NCBI RefSeq assembly: GCF_030159595.1
Contig: NZ_BSKJ01000001.1
Coordinates: forward strand, 860,227-924,226
Origin: Pseudomonas putida
GTDB taxonomy: Bacteria; Pseudomonadota; Gammaproteobacteria; Pseudomonadales; Pseudomonadaceae
Reading direction: 5' to 3'
Length of the DNA stretch: 64,000 nucleotides
The notes under the pieces were generated by a model. It searched no databases. It was given only the letters and a program-made list of their open reading frames with translations, and was not told where the DNA came from. Of this stretch, positions 54,285 to 64,000 are shown piece after piece (the first letter of the stretch is position 1; each line of letters starts with the position of its first letter). Both the position numbers and the translations under genes were made by a program.

Positions 54285-54890
54285 ATGCGTAGCCTGGTCT
54301 TGCTGCTGGCGCTGATGGCGCTGGGCGGCTGCATGAATGTCAGCGATATGGGCGAGGGCGTCCGCTATCACATGAGCGACGCCGGTCTGCTGGATCACAG
54401 CGATACCCGCCGGACCCTGTCCATCCGCCTGCAGCCTGACTCGTTCATCTTCATCGGCCAAGGGGCGTTCGTGCCGCCAGGCAAGGGGCCAGTGCCGCAG
54501 CAGAACGCAGTGGCCGAAGAGGCTTTCAAGAGCTTTGTCGAGTACTTCCCGCTGGTGCGTCGCGCCCAAGGCCCGTTGGGCCTGGAGGAGGCCGTTGCCC
54601 AGGCGCGTTCGGTAGGTGCTGACTATGTGTTGTACACCCGCTTCGCCCGTACAGACGACCGTATCGGTAATGGCGACGAATGGTATGACGAACAAGCCGT
54701 TGATCGCTTGGGTTGGGACAGTGGCGTAGTGCAGATGATGTTGATTGAAACCAACACTCGCTATCTGATCGACATCGCACGCATCAAAAGCCGTGGCGGT
54801 TTGTTGACGTTCCACGACAATACACCCGAGGATTTGCTTGGCGCGCCCATGCGCGAGTACGCTCGTAGCCTTCTGGGCATGAGTGAATGA
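54285..54890 (+). CDS. DUF4823 outer-membrane/periplasmic lipoprotein
   Basis: 201 residues. Signal peptide with lipobox LGGC (Cys15), then a DUF4823-like domain with VAEEAFKSFVEYFP and ADYVLYTRFARTDDR. The residue after the cysteine is Met, so it is probably sorted to the outer membrane. Function unknown. GGAGG precedes the ATG. It is followed 10 bp later by the DUF1285 gene. Confidence 0.85.
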   Translation: MRSLVLLLALMALGGCMNVSDMGEGVRYHMSDAGLLDHSDTRRTLSIRLQPDSFIFIGQGAFVPPGKGPVPQQNAVAEEAFKSFVEYFPLVRRAQGPLGLEEAVAQARSVGADYVLYTRFARTDDRIGNGDEWYDEQAVDRLGWDSGVVQMMLIETNTRYLIDIARIKSRGGLLTFHDNTPEDLLGAPMREYARSLLGMSE

Positions 54891-54900
54891 GGCAGGCGTG

Positions 54901-55461
54901 ATGAGCGATTCCGGCAAGGCCAATGATCTTCTGGCACAAATCCCCAAGGCCAAAGGCCTGCCGCCGGTGCACCTGTGGAACCCCGATTTTTGTGGTGACA
55001 TCGACATGAGGATCGCTCGCGATGGCACCTGGTACTACCTGGGTACGCCGATTGGGCGAAAGCCGATGGTGCGGCTGTTCTCCAGCATCATTCGCCGCGA
55101 TGGCGATGATTACTTCCTCGTTACTCCGGTAGAAAAGGTTGGTATCCGCGTCGATGACGCGCCATTTCTGGCAGTGGCGCTGGAGGTGCTGGGGGCGGGC
55201 GAGCAGCAGGTGCTGCGCTTTACCAGCAATGTCGAGGATCAGGTGGATGCCGGGCCGGATAACCCCCTGCGTGTGGTGATCGACCCGGTGACGCAGGAGC
55301 CGTCTCCCTATGTGCTGATGCGCAACAACCTTGAGGCGCTGATTCATCGCAATGTGTTCTATCAGCTGGTAGAGCTGGCGGTGCCATGTGAAATCGAAGG
55401 GGAGGAGTGGCTCGGCGTATGGAGCAAGGGTGAGTTTTACCCGATTGGGCGCAGTAGCTGA
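54901..55461 (+). CDS. DUF1285 family protein
   Basis: 186 residues with PPVHLWNPDFCGDIDMRIARDGTW at the N-terminus and IRVDDAPFLAVALEV in the middle, matching DUF1285, a PH-like beta-domain. Function unknown. The start at 54901 has GAGGCAGG upstream; a second ATG at 54883 overlaps the lipoprotein gene. Confidence 0.85.
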   Translation: MSDSGKANDLLAQIPKAKGLPPVHLWNPDFCGDIDMRIARDGTWYYLGTPIGRKPMVRLFSSIIRRDGDDYFLVTPVEKVGIRVDDAPFLAVALEVLGAGEQQVLRFTSNVEDQVDAGPDNPLRVVIDPVTQEPSPYVLMRNNLEALIHRNVFYQLVELAVPCEIEGEEWLGVWSKGEFYPIGRSS

Positions 55462-55545
55462 GACGCCGTTCGGGCTGGCGGGTTCATGTCTTGAGTTTTG
55501 TGCTGCTCGATCTACCCGGCAGTGGAATACTCCCGACGAACAACG

Positions 55546-55583
55546 AAAAAGCCCCCGGTTGCTTGCGCAACTGGGGGCTTTTT
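55546..55583. terminator. Bidirectional terminator between the DUF1285 gene and tRNA-Asn
   Basis: AAAAAGCCCCCGGTTG and CAACTGGGGGCTTTTT form a long stem (with one G-T) with A and T runs. It serves the plus-strand gene and the minus-strand tRNA. Confidence 0.93.
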
Positions 55584-55590
55584 CAGTATT

Positions 55591-55666
55591 TGGCTCCGCG
55601 ACCTGGACTCGAACCAGGGACCCAATGATTAACAGTCATTTGCTCTACCGACTGAGCTATCGCGGA
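55591..55666 (-). tRNA. tRNA-Asn (GUU)
   Basis: 76 nt with encoded CCA. In the transcribed sense it begins TCCGCGATAGCTCAG, the anticodon loop is CTGTTAA (GUU), the T-loop TTCGAGT, and the acceptor CGCGGA pairs with TCCGCG. Confidence 0.97.
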
Positions 55667-55676
55667 ATCTGCGCGT

Positions 55677-55704
55677 ATCTTACTGAATGCCTAGAGGAAG
55701 TCAA
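55677..55704 (-). promoter_or_regulatory. Promoter of tRNA-Asn
   Basis: On the minus strand -35 TTGACT (55699-55704) and -10 TAAGAT (55677-55682) are spaced 16 bp, with a GC-rich discriminator (ACGCGCAG) before the tRNA. Confidence 0.75.
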
Positions 55705-55718
55705 GCCACCTCTAGGCA
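55688..55718. other. 10-bp inverted repeat overlapping the tRNA-Asn promoter spacer
   Basis: TGCCTAGAGG (55688-55697) and CCTCTAGGCA (55709-55718) flank the -35 element. It is 10 bp downstream of the tyrB stop (transcript sense), so it may also be a tyrB 3' hairpin, but there is no T run. Confidence 0.6.
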
Positions 55719-55728
55719 AAACAATGAG

Positions 55729-56925
55729 TTACAGCACTTCCACGATGGCCTTGGTGACCACATGAATGTTGCTCTGGTTCAGCGCAGCCACGGCGATGCG
55801 GCCGGTGTCCAGGGCGTAGATGCCAAAGTCGTTCTTCAGGCGGGCAACCTGTTCAACGGTCAGGCCCGAGTAGGAGAACATGCCAACCTGACGGCCAACA
55901 AAGCTGAAGTCGCGGTTGGCGCCGTATTCGGCCAGCAGCGAAACCATCTGCTTGCGCATGCCGTGAATGCGCTCGCGCATTTCGGCCAGTTCGGTTTCCC
56001 ACATGTTGCGCAGTTCGGCGCTGTTCAGCACGGTGGCAACGATGGTGGCGCCGTGGGTTGGCGGGTTGGAGTAGGTAGTGCGGATCACGCGCTTGACCTG
56101 CGACAGCACGCGGGTGCTTTCGTCCTTGGACGCGGTGACGACCGACAGTGCACCGACGCGCTCGCCGTACAGCGAGAACGACTTGGAGAACGAGCTGGAA
56201 ACGAAGAACTCCAGGCCCGACTCGGCGAACAGGCGCACGGCGAAGGCGTCTTCGGCGATGCCGTCACCAAAGCCCTGGTAGGCCATGTCGAGGAACGGCA
56301 CATGCCCCTTGGCCTTGACCACTTCCAGGACGTTTTTCCAGTCGTCCAGGGTCAGGTCGACGCCGGTTGGGTTGTGGCAGCAGGCGTGCAGCACCACGAT
56401 CGAGCCGGACGGCAGGTTGTTCAGGTCTTCCAGCATGCCGGCGCGGTTGACGTCGTTGGTCGGCGCGTCGTAGTAGCGGTAGGTCTGCACCGGGAAACCG
56501 GCCGATTCGAACAGCGCACGGTGGTTTTCCCAGCTCGGGTCGCTGATGGCAACCACGGCGTTCGGCGACAGGCGCTTGAGGAAGTCGGCACCGATCTTCA
56601 GTGCACCGGTACCGCCGACGGCCTGCACGGTTACCACGCGGCCGGCGGCCAGCAGTGGCGACTCGGCGCCGAAAATCAGTTTTTGCACAGCCTGGTCGTA
56701 GGTGGCGATACCGTCGATCGGCAGGTAGCCGCGCGAGGCGTGCTGGGCGGCACGCTGGGTCTCGGCTTCGATCACGGCGCGCAGCAGCGGAATGCGGCCT
56801 TCCTCATTGCAGTACACGCCCACGCCCAAATTGACCTTGTCGGTACGTGGGTCGGCGTTGAATGCTTCGTTGAGGCCCAGAATAGGGTCGCGGGGTGCCA
56901 GCTCGACAGCGGAAAACAGGCTCAT
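55729..56925 (-). CDS. tyrB: Aromatic/aspartate aminotransferase (TyrB/AspC family)
   Basis: PLP enzyme of 398 residues, family I-alpha. NLGVGVYCNEEGRIPLL near 33-49, GTGALKIGADFL near 105, CCHNPTGVDLT near 188-198, the PLP Lys in SSSFSKSFSLYGERVG near 247, and RTTYSNPPTHGA near 277. It transaminates phenylalanine, tyrosine and aspartate with 2-oxoglutarate. The start at 56925 has AAGGTAA upstream; the frame to 56997 was rejected. It is divergent from uvrB. Confidence 0.9.
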   Translation of the reverse strand: MSLFSAVELAPRDPILGLNEAFNADPRTDKVNLGVGVYCNEEGRIPLLRAVIEAETQRAAQHASRGYLPIDGIATYDQAVQKLIFGAESPLLAAGRVVTVQAVGGTGALKIGADFLKRLSPNAVVAISDPSWENHRALFESAGFPVQTYRYYDAPTNDVNRAGMLEDLNNLPSGSIVVLHACCHNPTGVDLTLDDWKNVLEVVKAKGHVPFLDMAYQGFGDGIAEDAFAVRLFAESGLEFFVSSSFSKSFSLYGERVGALSVVTASKDESTRVLSQVKRVIRTTYSNPPTHGATIVATVLNSAELRNMWETELAEMRERIHGMRKQMVSLLAEYGANRDFSFVGRQVGMFSYSGLTVEQVARLKNDFGIYALDTGRIAVAALNQSNIHVVTKAIVEVL

Positions 56926-57162
56926 TGTTACCTTGGCTCTGATTGGAGAGTGATAGGACGTACACGCTCCAGCCGAATGCACTGAAGCGGTGCACAAACG
57001 GGGAGTCAGTATAGTGATACCGCCCGGTCACTGCGACACTCTGGCACAGCTTTTCCAGCTATTTGCGCAAATATTTTTCGACCATTGGTCTAATTGCCGG
57101 GTCCACCGTTACACGCGTTCACAGCTCCACCTTGAAAGCGCCCCCGGGTGGGCGCATTTGGG

Positions 57163-57187
57163 TATAGACTACTGGCTAAATTTACAG
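57163..57187 (+). promoter_or_regulatory. LexA-like box overlapping the uvrB promoter
   Basis: CTGGCTAAATTTACAG (57172-57187) has the CTG-N10-CAG arrangement with an AT-rich core, 26 bp before the uvrB ATG and just after a TATAGA element (57163-57168). E. coli uvrB is in the SOS regulon; whether this site binds LexA here is untested. Confidence 0.5.
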
Positions 57188-57212
57188 TTACTGCAGCGCC
57201 GCGAGGTCCGTC

Positions 57213-59228
<2,016 letters not shown>

Positions 59229-59244
59229 AGCCTGACGCGGGCCT

Positions 59245-59292
59245 TGTGGGAGCAACTGTCTTGCACAAAATCTGAAAGCTGGCGCTCCCACA
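59245..59292. repeat. Imperfect REP-like inverted repeat after uvrB
   Basis: TGTGGGAGC (59245-59253) and GCTCCCACA (59284-59292), 9-bp stem with a 30-nt loop. The arms share the TGTGGGAG core with the elements at 9891 and 63559. Confidence 0.7.
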
Positions 59293-59319
59293 GAGACCGT
59301 ATACAAACTGAAAATAGCC

Positions 59320-60870
59320 TCAATGGGCCTCCCCGGCCTTCAGCCCCTGAGGCAATTTCCGGGTCAACAACACTGCCACCATACTCACCGCCAACCCAAT
59401 CCCAACGAAGTGGAACGCATCGTTGTAAGCCATGATCAACGCTTGCTGGTGGGTGATCTCGCTCAATTTGCCTAGCGCCGCATTGTCACTGCCCAGCCGT
59501 TCAGCCAGCTGCGCCAGTCGCTCCGCCACTTGCGGGTTGCTCGGCACCACGGATTCACGCAGGTAATCGAAATACACCTTGGTCCGCGCATCCAGCAACG
59601 TGGCCAGTAAGGCAATCCCGATCGCACCGCCCAGGTTACGCAAGATGTTGAACAGGCTCGACGCCGACCCCGCATCCTGCTGCTGGATGTACGCTGTGGC
59701 GATCAGCGAGATGGTCACCATGATCATCGGCTGGCCAAGGGCGCGGATGATCTGGATATGGTTGAACTGCGGCCCGGCGAAGTCCGGATTGAGCACCCCT
59801 GAGCCGAAACTGGCGGCGCCGAACAGGCAGAACCCCAGGGCGCAAAGCAGTTTGGGCGACACCACTTTCATCAGCTGTGGCACCAGCGGAATCAGGAACA
59901 GCTGCGGCACGCCCATCCACATGATCACCTCGCCGATCTGCAGGGCGTTGTAGCCCTGCACTTGCGCCAGGTAGAGCGGCAACAGGTAGATCGACCCGTA
60001 CAGCCCTACACCCATACCCAGGCTGGCGATGCTCGACAGGCCGAAATTGCGGTTGCCCAGGATGCGCAGGTTGATCAGTGGGTGTGGCTTGGAAAACTGC
60101 AGGATGACGAAGGTGATCAGGCTGACCAGGGCAACGCTGCCGAGGCCGACGATCAGGTGCGACTCCAGCCAGTCCTTGCGGTGGCCTTCTTCCAGGAACA
60201 CTTGCAAGCAGCCCAATCCGACGCCCAGTGTAATGATGCCGGCGTAATCGGTGCTTTTCAGCAGCTCCCAATGCGCTTCCTTCTTCTCCAGCCCGTACAG
60301 CAGGCCGGCGATCATCACCAGGCCGGGTGGAATGTTGATATAGAAGATGTATTCCCACCCCCAGTTCTCGGTCAGCCAACCGCCCAGCGTGGGGCCGATG
60401 GAGGGGGCGAAGGTGGCCGTCATGGCGAACATGGCCATGCCCTTGGCGCGGTGGTGTTCGGGTAGTTTTATCAGGGTGAGGGTGAAGGCAAGCGGGATCA
60501 GCGCGCCGCCAGTGAAGCCTTGCAGGGCACGGAACAGGATCATGCTCTCCAGGTTCCAGGCCATCGAGCACAGCAGTGATGACAGCAGGAAGCCTGCGGA
60601 TACCCACACCGCCAGGCGCCGCGCCGACAACAGCTGCACCAGCCAGGCGGTTAGCGGAATCATGATGATTTCCGCTACCAGGTACGAGGTGGAAATCCAT
60701 GAGCCTTCTTCCAGCGTCGCCGACAGTGCGCCCTGGATGTCCTTCAACGAGGAGTTGGTGATCTGGATGTCCAGCACCGCCATGAAGGCGCCGAGCATCA
60801 CGCTCATCACCGCGATCCAGTCGCGCCGGGTTGGCTCCGCGGTGGGGCGGAGCAGTTGGTCACCGGCCAT
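59320..60870 (-). CDS. DHA2-family MFS multidrug efflux transporter (EmrB-like)
   Basis: Inner-membrane protein of 516 residues with about 14 helices. The MFS motif is visible in AVLDIQITNSSLKDIQGAL near 31-50 and motif C-type RALQGFTGGALIPLAFTLTL near 113-132. It overlaps the membrane-fusion gene by 11 bp, so translation is coupled. It probably exports drugs or fatty acid-like toxins with that partner and a TolC-like channel located elsewhere. Confidence 0.92.
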   Translation of the reverse strand: MAGDQLLRPTAEPTRRDWIAVMSVMLGAFMAVLDIQITNSSLKDIQGALSATLEEGSWISTSYLVAEIIMIPLTAWLVQLLSARRLAVWVSAGFLLSSLLCSMAWNLESMILFRALQGFTGGALIPLAFTLTLIKLPEHHRAKGMAMFAMTATFAPSIGPTLGGWLTENWGWEYIFYINIPPGLVMIAGLLYGLEKKEAHWELLKSTDYAGIITLGVGLGCLQVFLEEGHRKDWLESHLIVGLGSVALVSLITFVILQFSKPHPLINLRILGNRNFGLSSIASLGMGVGLYGSIYLLPLYLAQVQGYNALQIGEVIMWMGVPQLFLIPLVPQLMKVVSPKLLCALGFCLFGAASFGSGVLNPDFAGPQFNHIQIIRALGQPMIMVTISLIATAYIQQQDAGSASSLFNILRNLGGAIGIALLATLLDARTKVYFDYLRESVVPSNPQVAERLAQLAERLGSDNAALGKLSEITHQQALIMAYNDAFHFVGIGLAVSMVAVLLTRKLPQGLKAGEAH

Positions 60871-61915
60871 CGTGGCCTTCGTTTTCGCTGCGCAGGTCGA
60901 TGGTGGCGGTTACCGACATGCCGGGGCGGATACGCCCGTGCAGCGGGTTATCGGCGCTGAAGGTCAGTTTTACCGGGATGCGCTGCACCACCTTGGTGAA
61001 GTTGCCGGTGGCGTTGTCGGGTGGCAGCAGGCTGAACTGAGCGCCCGAGGCGGCGAACAGGCTGTCGACCCTGCCTTCGATCGGTGTATCGGGGTAGCTG
61101 TCGAACAGCAACTCGGCGCGTTGGCCAGGCTGCATGTGGCCGATCTGGGTTTCCTTGAAGTTGGCCTGCACCCAGATGTCTTCGTCGGGCACGATCGACA
61201 GCAAGTAGGCGCCGGCTTGCACCACCTGGCCATTGCGCGCATTGCGCTGGCCAATGGTGCCGCTGATCGGCGCGCGGATTTCACAACGGGTCAGGTTCAG
61301 CTCGGCTTGGGCCAGGTCGGCGCGGGCATTGGCGATTTGCGCATCGAGGCGTTTGAGGTCGGCGTTCAGGGCGTTGACCTGCTGGCGTTGGCTTTGCAGG
61401 TCGGCACGGGCTTTGTCTACCTGGGAGCCGGCGACATGGCTGTCCGCCGACAGGGTGGTGACCCGCTCTTCGGATATGAAACCGGGCTTGCGCAGCTTTT
61501 CGGCACGGCTCAGGTCCACCCGGGAGCGGTCGAACGTGGCCTGGTTGGCCGCCACCTGGGCTTGGCCAGCGGCAATCAGGCTGCCCTGTTGCGTCAGGCG
61601 GCTTTGCGCCTGTGCGTACTCGGCTTCACGCGTAGCCAGGGCTGCGCGGGCGCGCGCTATTGCCAGTTCGAAGTCGACCGTCTCCAGCCGTACCAGCAGG
61701 TCGCCCTTGTTGACATGCTGGTTGTCATCGACGGGAACTGCGTCGATGCGTGCCCCTAACTGGCTGGAGATACGCGTGATTTCGCCCTGAACGTAAGCGT
61801 TGTCGGTGCTCTCGTAGAAGCGGCCCTTGAAGTACCAATGGGCCAGGAAGGCGAGGGCGATGAGGGCCACGAGGGTGAAAAAGACCAGCAAGCGGCGTTT
61901 GAGTTGGGCAGGCAT
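60860..61915 (-). CDS. HlyD-family membrane fusion protein (EmrA-like)
   Basis: 351 residues: N-terminal membrane anchor (about 8-30), lipoyl half-motifs (STDNAYVQGEITRISSQLGARI near 36-57 and CEIRAPISGTIGQ near 208-220), a coiled-coil hairpin of about 130 residues between them, and a C-terminal beta-barrel. The start at 61915 gives the EmrA-type N-terminus. No outer-membrane channel gene or regulator is adjacent. Confidence 0.92.
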   Translation of the reverse strand: MPAQLKRRLLVFFTLVALIALAFLAHWYFKGRFYESTDNAYVQGEITRISSQLGARIDAVPVDDNQHVNKGDLLVRLETVDFELAIARARAALATREAEYAQAQSRLTQQGSLIAAGQAQVAANQATFDRSRVDLSRAEKLRKPGFISEERVTTLSADSHVAGSQVDKARADLQSQRQQVNALNADLKRLDAQIANARADLAQAELNLTRCEIRAPISGTIGQRNARNGQVVQAGAYLLSIVPDEDIWVQANFKETQIGHMQPGQRAELLFDSYPDTPIEGRVDSLFAASGAQFSLLPPDNATGNFTKVVQRIPVKLTFSADNPLHGRIRPGMSVTATIDLRSENEGHDGR

Positions 61916-62058
61916 GGGGACTATCGTTCCAGAAATGTAAATAAATTTAACAGCGGCACAGGGCCTGTCGACAAGTGACGTTCGCGCCATTGCTGGAGCC
62001 CGGTGCCTGCCTCCTGCTAACATCCCGCCTTTGTTTCATCTTACGTTCGAGACCTTCC

Positions 62059-63540
62059 ATGACCACCGTACGCACGCGTATCGCGCCATCGCCTACCGGC
62101 GACCCCCATGTCGGCACTGCCTACATCGCCCTGTTCAACTACTGCTTTGCCAAGCAGCACGGCGGTGAGTTCATCCTGCGCATCGAAGACACCGACCAAC
62201 TGCGCTCCACGCGCGAGTCGGAACAGCAGATCTTCGACGCCCTGCGCTGGCTCGGCATCGAATGGAACGAAGGCCCGGACGTCGGCGGCCCGCACGGCCC
62301 ATACCGGCAGAGCGAGCGTGGCGAGATCTACGCCAAGTACGCCAAGGAACTGGTCGACGCCGGCCACGCCTTCTACTGCTTCTGCACCGCTGAAGAGCTG
62401 GATCAGATGCGTGCCGAGCAGCAAGCCCGTGGCGAAACCCCGCGCTACGACGGTCGCGCACTGCTGCTGAGCGCCGAGGAAGTGCAGCGCCGCCTGGACG
62501 CTGGCGAGCCACATGTGATCCGCATGAAGGTGCCGAGCGAAGGCATGTGCGTGGTCCCGGACATGCTGCGCGGCGATGTCGAAATCCCGTGGGACCGCAT
62601 GGACATGCAGGTGCTGATGAAGAACGACGGCCTGCCGACGTACTTCCTTGCCAACGTGGTCGACGACCATTTGATGGGTATCACCCATGTGTTGCGTGGC
62701 GAAGAGTGGCTACCGTCGGCGCCCAAGTTGATCAAGTTGTACGAATACTTCGGTTGGGAGCAGCCCAAGCTGTGCTACATGCCGCTGCTGCGTAACCCGG
62801 ACAAGTCCAAGCTGTCCAAGCGCAAGAACCCGACGTCGGTCACCTTTTACGAGCGCATGGGCTTCATGCCCGAGGCGATGCTCAACTACCTGGGCCGCAT
62901 GGGCTGGTCGATGCCGGACGAGCGCGAGAAGTTCTCCTTGGCCGAGATGGTCGAGCACTTCGACCTGTCGCGTATTTCGCTGGGTGGCCCGATCTTCGAC
63001 ATCGAGAAACTGTCCTGGCTCAACGGCCAGTGGCTGCGTGAGCTGCCGGTCGAGGAGTTCGCCGCACGCCTGCAGAAGTGGGCATTCAACAGCGACTACA
63101 TGATGAAGATCGCCCCGCATGTGCAGGGCCGTGTGGAAACCTTCAGTCAAGTTGCCCCGCTGGGCGGGTTCTTCTTCGAAGGCGCGCTGAAGCTGGATGC
63201 CAAGCTGTTCGAAAGCAAGAAACTGTCGGCCGACCAGGTGCGTCAGGTGATCCAGCTGATCCTGTGGAAGCTCGAAAGCCTGCGCCAGTGGGAGAAAGAG
63301 CGCATCACCGGCTGCATCCAGGGCGTGGTCGAGGCGCTGGAGCTGAAGCTGCGTGACGCCATGCCGCTGATGTTCGCTGCCATCACGGGCCAGGCCAGCT
63401 CGGTGTCGGTACTGGACGCCATGGAAATCCTCGGCCCCGACCTGACCCGCTACCGCCTGCGCCAGGCCCTGGACCTGCTGGGTGGTGTGTCGAAGAAAGA
63501 AAACAAAGAGTGGGAAAAGCTGCTGGCTTCCATCGCCTGA
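62059..63540 (+). CDS. gltX: Glutamyl-tRNA synthetase
   Basis: Class I synthetase of 493 residues. The HIGH-type motif lies in [15 protein letters not shown] at 7-21 and KLSKRKN near 252-258. It charges tRNA-Glu, a copy of which lies 385 bp downstream. The start at 62059 gives the family N-terminus [15 protein letters not shown]. It is divergent from the EmrAB-like pair. Confidence 0.96.
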   Translation: MTTVRTRIAPSPTGDPHVGTAYIALFNYCFAKQHGGEFILRIEDTDQLRSTRESEQQIFDALRWLGIEWNEGPDVGGPHGPYRQSERGEIYAKYAKELVDAGHAFYCFCTAEELDQMRAEQQARGETPRYDGRALLLSAEEVQRRLDAGEPHVIRMKVPSEGMCVVPDMLRGDVEIPWDRMDMQVLMKNDGLPTYFLANVVDDHLMGITHVLRGEEWLPSAPKLIKLYEYFGWEQPKLCYMPLLRNPDKSKLSKRKNPTSVTFYERMGFMPEAMLNYLGRMGWSMPDEREKFSLAEMVEHFDLSRISLGGPIFDIEKLSWLNGQWLRELPVEEFAARLQKWAFNSDYMMKIAPHVQGRVETFSQVAPLGGFFFEGALKLDAKLFESKKLSADQVRQVIQLILWKLESLRQWEKERITGCIQGVVEALELKLRDAMPLMFAAITGQASSVSVLDAMEILGPDLTRYRLRQALDLLGGVSKKENKEWEKLLASIA

Positions 63541-63558
63541 TTCAGCTTTGCACCTAAC

Positions 63559-63588
63559 CTGTGGGAGCGGGCTAGCCCGCTCCCACAG
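63559..63588 (+). repeat. 30-bp perfect palindrome after gltX
   Basis: CTGTGGGAGCGGG-CTAG-CCCGCTCCCACAG. Same core as the other Pseudomonas intergenic palindromes in this window. It is 18 bp after the gltX stop and could protect the transcript end; there is no T run. Confidence 0.9.
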
Positions 63589-63672
63589 CTCCATCTAAGC
63601 CCGAAGAATTGGGGCAGGGCGGTAAGTGATTGTTATCTGTGAAAAAACTTTTGAATTTTTTCGAAATTTCGT

Positions 63673-63701
63673 TTGACAGCCCCGCAATCCGATCTTAATA
63701 T
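63673..63701 (+). promoter_or_regulatory. Strong promoter of the tRNA-Ala/tRNA-Glu operon
   Basis: Consensus -35 TTGACA (63673-63678) and -10 TAATAT (63696-63701) spaced 17 bp. It is preceded by A/T tracts (UP-element-like, 63640-63672) and followed by a GC-rich discriminator GCGCCCCG. Confidence 0.88.
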
Positions 63702-63776
63702 GCGCCCCGTCCACAGCGATGAACGAAAACGAAACGCCAGCCACCCAGCCAGCGATTCTGTTCAAAGCGACATTGT

Positions 63777-63852
63777 GGGGCTATAGCTCAGCTGGGAGAG
63801 CGCCTGCATGGCATGCAGGAGGTCAGCGGTTCGATCCCGCTTAGCTCCACCA
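63777..63852 (+). tRNA. tRNA-Ala (GGC)
   Basis: 76 nt with encoded CCA. Begins GGGGCTATAGCTCAG, the anticodon loop ATGGCAT gives GGC, and the acceptor pairs with TAGCTCC. Confidence 0.97.
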
Positions 63853-63924
63853 AATTCCGCTTACCAGCCAAGGCTGATAAGCAAGACCGGGTCCAGCAAC
63901 CGGGTCTTGAAGGTAAGAAGGTTC

Positions 63925-64000
63925 GTCCCCTTCGTCTAGTGGCCTAGGACACCGCCCTTTCACGGCGGTAACAGGGGTTCGAGTCCCCTAGGGGACGCCA
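63925..64000 (+). tRNA. tRNA-Glu (UUC), third copy
   Basis: 76 nt, identical to the copies at 17163 and 17409, ending exactly at the window edge with CCA. Cotranscribed with tRNA-Ala; more tRNAs may follow outside the window. Confidence 0.97.

Noticed and set aside
55687..56985. 432-residue plus-strand open frame over tyrB
   Set aside because: Antisense to an intact aminotransferase with its PLP lysine; no motif in this frame.

Overview
The window is about 64 kb of Pseudomonas chromosome, almost certainly Pseudomonas putida group. The gene orders ohrR-ohr, tpm-htpX-alaA-msrB-gpx-sagS, fadE-gst-ABC, comEC-exbBD-lpxK-kdsB-murB/rne-rluC and maf-yceD-rpmF-plsX-fabDG-acpP-fabF-pabC-mltG-tmk-holB-tatD match the P. 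aeruginosa PA2810s-2830s and PA2957-2985 blocks. The hairpin repeats with CCGGCCTCTTCGCGGG arms are the REP type known from P. putida. Coding sequence is GC-rich and no insertion sequence, prophage or CRISPR array is visible.

Layout. 1-9.7 kb: peroxide defence (ohrR-ohr), a LysR/TauE divergent pair, class II DAHP synthase, a spermidine synthase-like protein, the cold-shock RNA helicase deaD with a long structured leader, a DODA dioxygenase, tpm and htpX. 10-16 kb: alaA, msrB-gpx, the hybrid kinase sagS, a DUF815 ATPase, the free-methionine sulfoxide reductase, and a membrane-anchored protein of unknown function. 17.1-21.5 kb: a Glu-Gly-Glu-Gly-Gly tRNA array followed by the one clearly variable region. 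This holds two truncated genes fused head-on (a pilin 3' end and an autotransporter barrel), an orphan beta-rich repeat protein, a PapD-type chaperone and a pilin, with no usher.

21.5-34.8 kb: fadE, a GST, an ABC exporter, a DUF2062 protein, comEC, an ExbB/ExbD pair leading into lpxK, a Trm112-like protein, kdsB, a low-molecular-weight phosphatase and murB. These link envelope lipid A and peptidoglycan precursor genes. 34.8-38.9 kb: rne with a roughly 0.8 kb divergent region shared with rluC. 38.9-52.1 kb: the fatty-acid synthesis supercluster with flanking genes, many translationally coupled and using GTG or TTG starts. 52.2 kb: a strong candidate for the RpoS-linked sRNA RgsA on the minus strand. 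52.5-64 kb: TetR regulator, moaA, a DUF4823 lipoprotein, a DUF1285 protein, tRNA-Asn, tyrB, uvrB, an EmrAB-type efflux pair, gltX, and tRNA-Ala followed by tRNA-Glu.

The most striking result is that the RgsA-like RNA carries a 14-nt stretch perfectly complementary to the ribosome-binding region of acpP, which lies 6 kb away in the same window. It gives a concrete, testable base-pairing model for control of acyl carrier protein synthesis. Other leads are the deaD leader with mutually exclusive hairpins, the chimeric pseudogene junction beside the tRNA array, and a LexA-like site at uvrB.
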